DNA of 32,542 nucleotides from an uncultured Oscillospiraceae bacterium (GTDB lineage: Bacteria; Bacillota; Clostridia; Oscillospirales; Oscillospiraceae): the NCBI GenBank assembly GCA_904398675.1, contig CAJFPI010000037.1, positions 1 to 32,542 on the forward strand, read 5' to 3'. The notes beneath the pieces were generated by a model that did not search any database, was not told the DNA's origin, and saw nothing but the letters and a program-made list of their open reading frames with translations. Made by a program: the position numbers and the translations under genes. Below are positions 15,758 through 22,587 of this stretch, one piece after another (position 1 is the stretch's first letter; every line of letters begins with the position of its first letter).

Positions 15758-15797
15758 TAAAAACTTCCCCGCACACAGGGATGTGTACGGGGAAGTT
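15758..15797 (-). terminator. Terminator of the 606-residue membrane-protein gene
   Basis: Arms AACTTCCCC and GGGGAAGTT enclose a loop with a further ACAC/GTGT pairing. On the minus strand the stem runs directly into a TTTTT tract. Confidence 0.75.
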
Positions 15798-15802
15798 CTC
15801 GT

Positions 15803-17623
15803 CTATTCGGCAAGATCTGCGGCGGAGCCGTCTGTCTCTCCTGTCACGGCGTCCGGTTCGGTCTGTGTTCCCATGTCGTTGTCCGCCGGCGCGCCGCCGT
15901 TGCGCTGATAGCCGGTGATGGAATAGCCGTCCAGAATGTCGCTTGCCGTCTGGTCCACCTCGTGCTCAATAGTCACCTGGTCGCCCACGCTGAGGATCAC
16001 GGCGATCTCATTGTCCGCTGCGGAGACGGCGTAGAACACCGTCTCCCCCTCCAGGCGGAAGAAGTAGGTGGTGTTGCCGTCCAGCACCGCCGAGCGGATC
16101 TCCGCAATGGTGCCGCTGGCCTCCGTCTGCGGCAGCTCCTCTGTCTCTGTGATCCCCTGATCGCTGAGCAGGCGGATATACGACTGCTCGCACTGGGATA
16201 CGGAGGAGCCCACGGTGACCAGCTGGTACTGGGCCACATTGACCATGGCATAGCTCTTCACCAGATTGGTGGCGTCCTTCAGGGGGATGAAGTAGGTGGG
16301 CTCCCCGGCAATATTCAGGAGGAGCGGGAAGGTGGCAATATACCCCAGGTCCTGCACCTCGCCCTCGGCAGAAGCCATGGCGGCATACTCCGTGGCGCCG
16401 GGCGCGTCATAGAACCTGGTCTCCTTGGTGCGCTGGTTCGAGAGGAGGAACCCCAGATTTGACTGGTCGGCATTGGCGGAGGTGACGCCGGTATAGACGT
16501 ATACATCGTCGTTGAGGGCGATGTAGTTGTATCCCTCTGTGGTTACCGTGACGCCCCGCTGGCCGAAAATGGAGTTGAAAAAGCCATTGATAAAGGTGCC
16601 GTGGTAGTCGTACTGCTCCATGATAAGGGCGGGGGTAAAGACATTGTCCACCCACTGGGGGATGTCCGCAATGTCATAGTAGGTGCTCTCGCCGGTAATA
16701 GCATTGCAGAGCACCGCCCCCTGGATATCCGTGCCGCCGAACAGGCCGATGATCTTCACCACCCGGGGGGCGATCCACCAGGGGTCGCCGTTCTCGTCGA
16801 TCTCAAACTGGGGCGTGTCAAACATAAAGGTGGGGTACTGGAACCGGAGATGGCGCTCAATGTTCCGGTTGAGGGGCTCGGAGAAGGAGTACTTCATCCC
16901 CTCCTCCAGCCGCACCACCGTGGCCTCCTGGGTCACCATGTCCACCAGCACATAGGCCGGCAGGCCCTCGCCGCGGTTGGTGATCCACTTGATCAGGTCC
17001 GCATAGGCGATGGGCGCCACCCGGACAGGGCGGCCCTGGTAGTTGATCTGGGTGGAGTCGGCGGAATACTCGAACTGGCTGACCATATCGCTGAGGGTGC
17101 CCATCTGCCGGTCACCCAGGTATTCGGCGCTGGCCCGGTCCAGGGTGGGGATCTTGTCAAAGGAGATCTGGCTGATGTCCTCTGTAAACTCCCCATTCTC
17201 CACGGTGAGGAGATCCCGGTAGTCACCGGCGCGGAAAATGGTCAGGGACGTGAGCTGTCCCACAAGGCCCACCGCCACCAGCAGCAGGAAGAGCAGGCCC
17301 ACCGGCAGGCACTGTTTCTTGATAAAACGGAAATATTCCCGGATCTGGTCCCGCACATCCGTGTAGACCACGCCGCTGTCGCGGGTGCCGCCGGAGGTGA
17401 GAAAGGCGCAGATCACATAGACGATGCACAAAATACCTATAAAGCTGTAGAAATCTCCGCACTGCAGGTTCAGCGCAGGCAGGGTGAAATAGAAGTAGAG
17501 AAAGCCCACCAGCGCAGTCACAACAATGTTGAAGAGGATCTTCCCCGCCTTGCTGCGGGGCAGGTGAAACCGCTTTTTCCGCGGCTGTTTGTCTCGGCTC
17601 AAGATACGTTCTCCTTTTTTCAA
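15803..17623 (-). CDS. Membrane protein of unknown function with large extracytoplasmic domain
   Basis: I do not recognise this 606-residue protein. It has a basic N-terminus, three hydrophobic segments (about residues 29-50, 56-76 and 106-128), then about 450 residues that should lie outside the membrane. The last about 35 residues are acidic, Thr/Asp/Gly-rich and probably disordered. The soluble part has stretches such as YVLVDMVTQEATVVRLEEG and AVLCNAITGESTYYDIADIPQW that recall repeated beta-rich PepSY-like units, but this is only a visual impression. It is monocistronic, with a clear terminator and a promoter carrying a palindrome. Confidence 0.8.
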   Translation of the reverse strand: MKKGERILSRDKQPRKKRFHLPRSKAGKILFNIVVTALVGFLYFYFTLPALNLQCGDFYSFIGILCIVYVICAFLTSGGTRDSGVVYTDVRDQIREYFRFIKKQCLPVGLLFLLLVAVGLVGQLTSLTIFRAGDYRDLLTVENGEFTEDISQISFDKIPTLDRASAEYLGDRQMGTLSDMVSQFEYSADSTQINYQGRPVRVAPIAYADLIKWITNRGEGLPAYVLVDMVTQEATVVRLEEGMKYSFSEPLNRNIERHLRFQYPTFMFDTPQFEIDENGDPWWIAPRVVKIIGLFGGTDIQGAVLCNAITGESTYYDIADIPQWVDNVFTPALIMEQYDYHGTFINGFFNSIFGQRGVTVTTEGYNYIALNDDVYVYTGVTSANADQSNLGFLLSNQRTKETRFYDAPGATEYAAMASAEGEVQDLGYIATFPLLLNIAGEPTYFIPLKDATNLVKSYAMVNVAQYQLVTVGSSVSQCEQSYIRLLSDQGITETEELPQTEASGTIAEIRSAVLDGNTTYFFRLEGETVFYAVSAADNEIAVILSVGDQVTIEHEVDQTASDILDGYSITGYQRNGGAPADNDMGTQTEPDAVTGETDGSAADLAE

Positions 17624-17674
17624 ATCATCGGTCCGGGGTACAGCTCCCGCCGCCGGCGGCGCCGGCGGACAGGA

Positions 17675-17710
17675 TGAAAACAGTATAGCCTGTTTTCAGA
17701 AAAAAAGCAA
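17675..17710 (-). promoter_or_regulatory. Promoter with overlapping palindromic operator
   Basis: On the minus strand TTGCTT and TATACT are 17 bases apart, an ordinary sigma-A promoter for the 606-residue protein. Superimposed is a perfect inverted repeat TGAAAACAG-N6-CTGTTTTCA (17675-17698) covering the -10 and half the spacer. A regulator bound there would block polymerase. No obvious regulator gene is adjacent. Confidence 0.6.
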
Positions 17711-17731
17711 TGGGGAGGCGGGGCGCGCCGG

Positions 17732-17760
17732 TTGTTTTCCCCGCCGGGACCTGCTATACT
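17732..17760 (+). promoter_or_regulatory. Sigma-A promoter of the MBL-fold hydrolase
   Basis: TTGTTT and TATACT are separated by 17 bases and end 29 bases before the ATG at 17790. It diverges from the promoter of the membrane protein, with about 20 bases between the two -35 elements. Confidence 0.65.
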
Positions 17761-17789
17761 GTAGAAACAAGTCTGAAGGGAGGCAGGAG

Positions 17790-18554
17790 ATGATGGAGCC
17801 GTGGTTCACCGTGGAGGAGATTGACGCCGAAACCTGGGCCATCAGCGAGTACGGCCACTGGGAGGAGCCCCACTGCTACCTCCTCGCCGGCAGCCGCCGC
17901 AGTCTTCTCATCGACGCCGGGCTCGGCCTCCGTCCCCTCCGCGGGATCGTCCGCTCCCTCACCGCTCTGCCCGTCACTGCCATCCCCACCCACGCCCACT
18001 GGGACCACATCGGCGGTCTGGCGGAATTTCCGGATTTCTATGTCCACGCCGCGGAGGCCGCCTGGCTCCAGGGTGCCTTCCCCCTGCCGCCGGAGGCGGT
18101 CCGGCGGGAGCTGGCCCGGGGCGGCGCCCTGCCGCCGGGCTTTGCGGCGGACGACTATGCCGTCTTTCAGGGACGACCCGCCGGCCTCCTGCGGGGCGGG
18201 GAGGTGCTGGACCTGGGCGGACGGAGAATCCAGGCGCTCCACACTCCCGGCCATTCCCCGGGCCACCTGTGTTTCTGGGAGGCGGAGCGAGGTTTCCTTT
18301 TCACGGGGGATCTGGTCTACGCCGGGGAACTGGCCGCCTTTTTCCCCACCACAGACCCGGCGGCCTATCTCGCCTCCCTGGAGCAGACGGCTGCGCTGCC
18401 GGTCCGCCGCCTGCTGCCGGGGCATCACAGCCTCGCGCTGGAGCCGGTTCTTCTCACACAGGTCCGGGATGCCTTCCGGACACTGGACGCCGGCGGCCTG
18501 CTGCGCCGGGGCAGCGGTGTGTTTTCCTTTGGGGACTGGTCTGTGCGGCTGTAA
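17790..18554 (+). CDS. Metallo-beta-lactamase-fold hydrolase
   Basis: A 254-residue protein starting at ATG 17790 after GGGAGGCAGG; the longer ORF start would run through the promoter. The metal-binding motif THAHWDHIGG near residue 70 is the HxHxDH signature. Further ligands are in HTPGHSPGH near residue 152, LFTGDLVY near residue 172 and LLPGHHS near residue 213. It is of the glyoxalase-II-like group that hydrolyses thioesters, lactones or phosphodiesters; the substrate is unknown. It is cytoplasmic, with no signal peptide. Confidence 0.88.
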   Translation: MMEPWFTVEEIDAETWAISEYGHWEEPHCYLLAGSRRSLLIDAGLGLRPLRGIVRSLTALPVTAIPTHAHWDHIGGLAEFPDFYVHAAEAAWLQGAFPLPPEAVRRELARGGALPPGFAADDYAVFQGRPAGLLRGGEVLDLGGRRIQALHTPGHSPGHLCFWEAERGFLFTGDLVYAGELAAFFPTTDPAAYLASLEQTAALPVRRLLPGHHSLALEPVLLTQVRDAFRTLDAGGLLRRGSGVFSFGDWSVRL

Positions 18555-18564
18555 AAAAGTTTTT

Positions 18565-18600
18565 GCCGCAGGCGGGGCGCAATAGCGCCCCGCCTGCGGC
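18565..18600. terminator. Bidirectional terminator between convergent hydrolase genes
   Basis: A 16-bp perfect stem (GCCGCAGGCGGGGCGC and complement) with an AATA loop. AAAAAAGTTTTT precedes it, giving a U-rich tail for minus-strand transcripts from the alpha/beta hydrolase gene. Confidence 0.75.
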
Positions 18601-18606
18601 AGATTT

Positions 18607-19554
18607 CTACAGCTTGGCATAGGTCTCGAGAAAGTCCAAAAGCGCCTTTTTGCACCGCTCCCGGTCCTTCAGGTAGCTGGCGGCGTGGACCGCCCCCTCC
18701 ACCAAAACCTGCCGTTTCTCACCGGCCGCAGCCGCATAGTTCTCCTCCGTCATGCTGGCGGGGACAAAATCGTCCCCCGTGCCGTGGATGAAGAGGACAG
18801 GGAGGGTGCTGTTGGCCAGGGACTCGGCCGCCGTGGCATCCCGCAGGCTGTAGCCCGCCACCGTCCGGCAGAGAAGATCCGTCAGATGCAGCACAGGAAA
18901 GGCGGGCAGGCGGTACCATTTGTGGATACAGTGGCGCACCTCCGCCCAGGCGGAGTTGTACCCGCAGTCGGCCACTATGCCCCGGACGCTTTTGGGCATG
19001 GGCAGCTCCGCGGCCATCATCACCGTGGCCGCTCCCATGGACATGCCCTCCAGAATGAGGGGGACCCTTCCGCCGGTCTTAGCGTCCATGTAGAAGGCCC
19101 ACTGCTGGCAGTCGTACCGCTCCAGGATGCCGTAGCCGATATATTTCCCCTCGCTGCGGCCGTGGGCCCGCTGGTCCACCACCAGCATGCTGTAGCCGTT
19201 TTGATACAGCTCCGGCAGCACCATGGCAAAGTCCATCACCCCCTTGGAGCGGAACCCGTGGAACAGCAGAACGCAGCCCTTGGCCTCCGGCGCCTCCAGG
19301 TAATAGCCCCGCAGGCGCAGGCCGTCCCGGGAGCGGATGGAGACCTCCTCCGGTTTCTTTTCAAAAAACCACTGAATATCCGCCACGATCTCGTCGTGGC
19401 AAGCCCCATAGGCGCTGCGGTAGATCTTCCTGTCCCACTCCTCCTCGGTCCGGTCCCGGCGCAAAACGGCCCGCCGGAACCCCAGCACCGCCGCTCCCCC
19501 AAGCACTCCGGCCGCCGCCGCTGCGGCTGCCGCCCCCTTCTGCCATCCTTTCAT
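18607..19554 (-). CDS. Membrane-anchored alpha/beta hydrolase
   Basis: I place the start at the ATG at 19554 (315 residues, MKGWQKG) because GGAGG lies six bases upstream; the ORF-track ATG is four codons earlier and overlaps that site. An Ala-rich hydrophobic segment at about residues 5-24 could anchor it. LLFHGFRSKG supplies the oxyanion hole, GMSMGA the nucleophilic serine, GTGDDFVP the acid and GAVHAASY the histidine. It resembles the YqkD-type serine hydrolases of Firmicutes. The substrate is unknown; it lacks close operon partners. Confidence 0.85.
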   Translation of the reverse strand: MKGWQKGAAAAAAAAGVLGGAAVLGFRRAVLRRDRTEEEWDRKIYRSAYGACHDEIVADIQWFFEKKPEEVSIRSRDGLRLRGYYLEAPEAKGCVLLFHGFRSKGVMDFAMVLPELYQNGYSMLVVDQRAHGRSEGKYIGYGILERYDCQQWAFYMDAKTGGRVPLILEGMSMGAATVMMAAELPMPKSVRGIVADCGYNSAWAEVRHCIHKWYRLPAFPVLHLTDLLCRTVAGYSLRDATAAESLANSTLPVLFIHGTGDDFVPASMTEENYAAAAGEKRQVLVEGAVHAASYLKDRERCKKALLDFLETYAKL

Positions 19555-19628
19555 ACATTCCTCCATTCCGCCGCTGTCCGCAGCACAGATACATCAAAGC
19601 GATACTCCCAGGGAAGGCCGGCAGGCAT

Positions 19629-20633
19629 TTACGCAGCATCCTCCCGCCCCTGGGCTGCGGCGCGCAGCGCATCCAGGTCCAGGGCGTCCGCCGCCATCAG
19701 CGGCTGCTCCACACCCAGGCGCTGCAAAAGCTGCCGCCCGTCTTCATCGGCGAAAAGATCCGCCACCGCCCGGCCGAGGGCTGCCTGGAATGCAGGGTCC
19801 TGCAGCGCCTCCTGCCCCGGTCCCAGGGCCAGCACCTGCTCACAGATGGGCCCCACCTCGCCGATCACCGTCAGGCCGTCCCCGTCAATCTCCCCGGGGA
19901 TAAGGAAAACCAGATCCGCCTCCCCCATGGCCGCGGCCATCAGCAGCGCGTCCCGCCCCTCCAGCGTTTCCACGCTGGCCAGGTCCGCCGTGCTGACGCT
20001 GCCAAAGGTCTGCTGCAGCCAGAGATCTGCCCATTGCCTCACCTCGGCGCCGCCCTCCATCGCCCAGGAGGCCCGGGCCACCTGGTCAAAGGTGAGGTTT
20101 CCCTCCTCCGAGAGCGTCCGTCCGTAATCGCTGCCGGTCGCGCAGATTTTTCCCATCCGCCAGGGTGCCGCCTCCGACGCTCCGGCAACCGTAATCTGTC
20201 CCTCGCCTGTGGAAAGATCCACTGCCGCCGGAGAGGAGGACAGCAGGACGGGAAGGCCCCATGCATACTGCACATACCCCTCCGCCGGCAAAATCGCGGC
20301 GTCCACGCCGCCGCCGGCAAGGGCCTCTCCGGTGGCCCGCTCAGAAAGGCCCACCGTCACCTGGACGCTCTCAAAGGCATATCCCTCCTGCTCCAGCTGC
20401 TTCCGCAGCAGGCTGCCCAGCGGCTCCAGGGCCTGCAAGGCCTCCATCCCGCCGCTCTCCGTCCCCTGGATCTCCAGGGCAAGCTGCCCCAGCTGCACGG
20501 TCTCTCCCCCTGCAGGCGGAACGGGGATCTCCTCTCCGCCCTGATTTCCTCCGTCTTCCCCGGCCGTGCTGCCGCAGGCCGTCAGGCAGACCGACAGCAC
20601 CAGGGCCAGCAGGGTGAAGCTCCATCGTCTCAT
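19629..20633 (-). CDS. PhnD-like substrate-binding lipoprotein without a transporter
   Basis: The start is the ATG at 20633 (334 residues), after AGAGGAGG; the longer ORF start crosses the promoter. The N-terminus MRRWSFTLLALVLSVCLTAC is a lipoprotein signal with lipobox LTAC. The segment LGSLLRKQLEQEG followed by a GLSERATGEALAGGGVDAAILPAEGYV pattern resembles PhnD-type phosphonate/phosphite-binding proteins. No ABC permease or ATPase is adjacent, so it may feed a remote transporter or serve another role. Ligand residues of PhnD are not clearly conserved. Confidence 0.75.
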   Translation of the reverse strand: MRRWSFTLLALVLSVCLTACGSTAGEDGGNQGGEEIPVPPAGGETVQLGQLALEIQGTESGGMEALQALEPLGSLLRKQLEQEGYAFESVQVTVGLSERATGEALAGGGVDAAILPAEGYVQYAWGLPVLLSSSPAAVDLSTGEGQITVAGASEAAPWRMGKICATGSDYGRTLSEEGNLTFDQVARASWAMEGGAEVRQWADLWLQQTFGSVSTADLASVETLEGRDALLMAAAMGEADLVFLIPGEIDGDGLTVIGEVGPICEQVLALGPGQEALQDPAFQAALGRAVADLFADEDGRQLLQRLGVEQPLMAADALDLDALRAAAQGREDAA

Positions 20634-20673
20634 TGTCCTGCTCCTCCTCTTCAGTGTCTCCCTCTTTCCCCCG

Positions 20674-20702
20674 ATCATACACCAAAACGCGCCAAATAGC
20701 AA
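20674..20702 (-). promoter_or_regulatory. Sigma-A promoter of the binding-lipoprotein gene
   Basis: On the minus strand TTGCTA and TATGAT are 17 bases apart, about 40 bases before the ATG at 20633. Confidence 0.6.
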
Positions 20703-20711
20703 CTGCGGCAG

Positions 20712-20740
20712 GTATGATGCCGCCGCTGGGCGCATATAGA
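20712..20740 (+). promoter_or_regulatory. Possible sigma-E promoter of spoIIID
   Basis: GTATGAT and CATATAGA are separated by 14 bases, compared with KMATATT-N14/15-CATACANT for sigma E. The -10 fits well and the -35 poorly. spoIIID is transcribed by sigma E in Bacillus, which makes the position meaningful. Confidence 0.35.
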
Positions 20741-20771
20741 TGAACCATATCGGGATAGGGAGTGTGTGCCA

Positions 20772-21023
20772 TTGAAGGGAAATATTGAGGAGCGGGCCTG
20801 CGAGCTGGCTGTCTACATCATAGAAAACCGCGCCACTGTGCGCTCCGCCGCCCAAAAATTCGGCATCAGCAAGAGCACGGTACATAAAGATCTGATCGAC
20901 CGCCTGCCTCTCTACAACCAGACGCTCTACCGGCAGGTGAAGGCAGTTTTGGAGGAAAATAAAGCGCAGCGCCATATCCGGGGCGGCATTGCTACCCGGA
21001 GGAAATACCGCGGGGACGAGTGA
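20772..21023 (+). CDS. spoIIID: SpoIIID, mother-cell sporulation transcription factor
   Basis: An 83-residue protein with the helix-turn-helix AAQKFGISKSTVHKDLIDRLP and the basic C-terminal motif RHIRGGIATRRKYRGDE, both diagnostic of SpoIIID. It activates and represses mother-cell genes between the sigma-E and sigma-K stages. The ORF track starts at GTG 20766, but AGGGAG is then only three bases away. TTG at 20772 gives a nine-base spacing and the N-terminus MKGNIEERA, like other clostridial SpoIIID proteins. Neither start is certain. Confidence 0.95.
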   Translation: MKGNIEERACELAVYIIENRATVRSAAQKFGISKSTVHKDLIDRLPLYNQTLYRQVKAVLEENKAQRHIRGGIATRRKYRGDE

Positions 21024-21079
21024 TCGTCCCCCCTGTTTCCCGCTCTGGGCGGACAGGCCGGCATAGCGGGCAAATATGG

Positions 21080-21108
21080 CACCGTTTCCCCTCCATTTGC
21101 ATAAAATA
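21080..21108 (+). promoter_or_regulatory. Sigma-K-type promoter of a small ORF
   Basis: CACC, 16 bases, then CATAAAATA exactly fits the Bacillus sigma-K pattern mACm-N16-CATANNNTA. It ends 31 bases before the small ORF at 21140. Confidence 0.55.
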
Positions 21109-21139
21109 CAGATGAAAACATCGAAATGGAGGGTCTCAT

Positions 21140-21355
21140 ATGCCTTGTTCCAGCCGCCGCCGCTGTGTGCCGGCCCAGCCGCCGGCCCGGGATGCCATCC
21201 CTGTCAAGCGCCATCCTCACCCCATCTGCATCGCGCCCTGCCCCTCGCCCCTTGAATGTCAGCTGCAGGAGATCCAGGCCGCGCTGGACCGGAACACCGC
21301 GCTGCTACAGGAGATCCATCTGCTGCTGTTGCAGGCTATTGGTAACAACCTGTAA
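21140..21355 (+). CDS. Small putative sporulation protein (71 residues)
   Basis: Start ATG at 21140, six bases after GGAGGG. The overlapping longer ORF at 21126 is in another frame and has no ribosome site. The product has a basic, Pro/Cys-rich N-terminal half (SSRRRCVPAQPPARD, later ICIAPCPSPLEC) and a C-terminal amphipathic, Leu/Ile-rich helix (QLQEIQAALDRNTALLQEIH) that could form a coiled coil. I do not know the family. Promoter type and position after spoIIID suggest a late mother-cell product, perhaps a spore-coat component. Confidence 0.6.
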   Translation: MPCSSRRRCVPAQPPARDAIPVKRHPHPICIAPCPSPLECQLQEIQAALDRNTALLQEIHLLLLQAIGNNL

Positions 21356-21424
21356 ACAAACCGAAAACAAATCTTCACAATTTTCAATTTCACTTGTATC
21401 AGATAATATTTTATGGTAAACTGA

Positions 21425-21460
21425 CATGGCCGCCGCCCCAGTGCCTGGCGGGCGGCCATG
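21425..21460. other. Hairpin upstream of the LCP gene
   Basis: CATGGCCGCC and GGCGGCCATG form a perfect 10-bp stem with extra inner pairing. A smaller GCGGC-AAAA-GCCGC stem followed by TTT lies about 15 bases further on. Together they could terminate the small sporulation transcript or form part of the LCP leader. Confidence 0.4.
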
Positions 21461-21531
21461 CCTGTTGCATGCCGGCGGCAAAAGCCGCTTTCCATGTATA
21501 CAAAACCAAGGATACAAAGGAGCCGTTTCTC

Positions 21532-22557
21532 ATGCACGCTAACCGTTCCACCGGTCAGAAGAAACGCCGGCGGCACAGCCGCCGTGAACGCGCGATCCTG
21601 ACCCTCTGCATCGTCCTCTTTGCGGGTGTGGCCGTTATCGGCTTTGTCCGGGGCTACATCCGGGCGCCCGAGCTCAGCGAGCCGGACAGCAGCGCCCAGT
21701 CAGACACCGGCGACACGGACGCCGACAGCGTCGGCACAGACGATACAACGCCCGCCCGCGAGCGGAAGGAGAGCTACTACACCGTCCTTGTCTCCGGCGT
21801 TGACGACGGCAACGGCGGCAGCGATACCAACATCCTTCTGTCCATCGACGCGCAGAACGGCGTGATCAATGCCGTCAGCATCCCCCGGGACACCCTTCTC
21901 AATGTAAGCTGGAATGTCAAGAAGTTCAACGCCTCCTATAATGTCGGCGGCATCGACCGGATGAAGACGGAGCTCTCCCGTCTTCTGGGCATCCCGGTGG
22001 ACTTCTACATTTCCATTGATCTGGACGGGTTTGTGGAGCTTGTGGACGAGATCGGCGGCGTTTATTTCGATGTACCGGTAAACATGAACTACGACGACCC
22101 CACTCAGAATCTCCACATCCATATTGACAAGGGCTATCAATGGCTCAGCGGCGAGGACGCTGTAAAGGTGGTCCGCTGGCGGCAGAACAACGACGGCACC
22201 GGTTATCCCGACGGAGACATCGGCCGCATTGCCACCCAGCAGGCCTTTCTCACCACGGTGGCACAGCAAATGCTGGACAGCCTCAGCATCAGCACCATGA
22301 AGGCCTATGTGGATATCTTCTTCGAGTATGTGGATACCGACCTTTCCGTGGGCAATCTGGCCTGGATCGGCGAGGTGGCCATGAAGGCCGGCATGGAGAA
22401 CATACACTTTTATACCCTGCCCGGCGAGGGCGACTATGTCTACGGCGGATCCTATTATATCCTCAACCCGGAGGAGACCCTGGCTCTTGTCAACGCGTCC
22501 TTCAACCCCTATGACCAGGACATCACGGCAGACGAAATGGATATCCTGGTCCCCTGA
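21532..22557 (+). CDS. LytR-CpsA-Psr (LCP) family cell-wall ligase
   Basis: Start at ATG 21532, ten bases after AAAGGAG, giving 341 residues. A basic cytoplasmic tail (KKRRRHSRRER) precedes one transmembrane helix at about residues 21-42, then an acidic Ser/Asp/Thr linker and the extracellular LCP domain. Family motifs are GGSDTNILLSID, AVSIPRDT and RWRQNN with GDIGR, which bind the polyprenyl-pyrophosphate head group. LCP enzymes transfer teichoic acid or other glycopolymers to peptidoglycan. The next gene begins 30 bases downstream and is probably co-transcribed. Confidence 0.93.
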   Translation: MHANRSTGQKKRRRHSRRERAILTLCIVLFAGVAVIGFVRGYIRAPELSEPDSSAQSDTGDTDADSVGTDDTTPARERKESYYTVLVSGVDDGNGGSDTNILLSIDAQNGVINAVSIPRDTLLNVSWNVKKFNASYNVGGIDRMKTELSRLLGIPVDFYISIDLDGFVELVDEIGGVYFDVPVNMNYDDPTQNLHIHIDKGYQWLSGEDAVKVVRWRQNNDGTGYPDGDIGRIATQQAFLTTVAQQMLDSLSISTMKAYVDIFFEYVDTDLSVGNLAWIGEVAMKAGMENIHFYTLPGEGDYVYGGSYYILNPEETLALVNASFNPYDQDITADEMDILVP

Positions 22558-22587
22558 ACGCCCCGCAGCGGGCAGAGGAGGTAGCTT

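Noticed and set aside
15546-15776. 77-codon N-terminal extension of the DmsB-like protein
   Set aside because: It would contain the promoter region, has no ribosome site and no similarity to the family; MAFGFRYN fits the family start.
17640-17670. GCCGCCGGCGGCGCCGGCGG as an operator or terminator
   Set aside because: Low-complexity GC repeat between start codon and -10; self-complementarity is expected by chance in such sequence.
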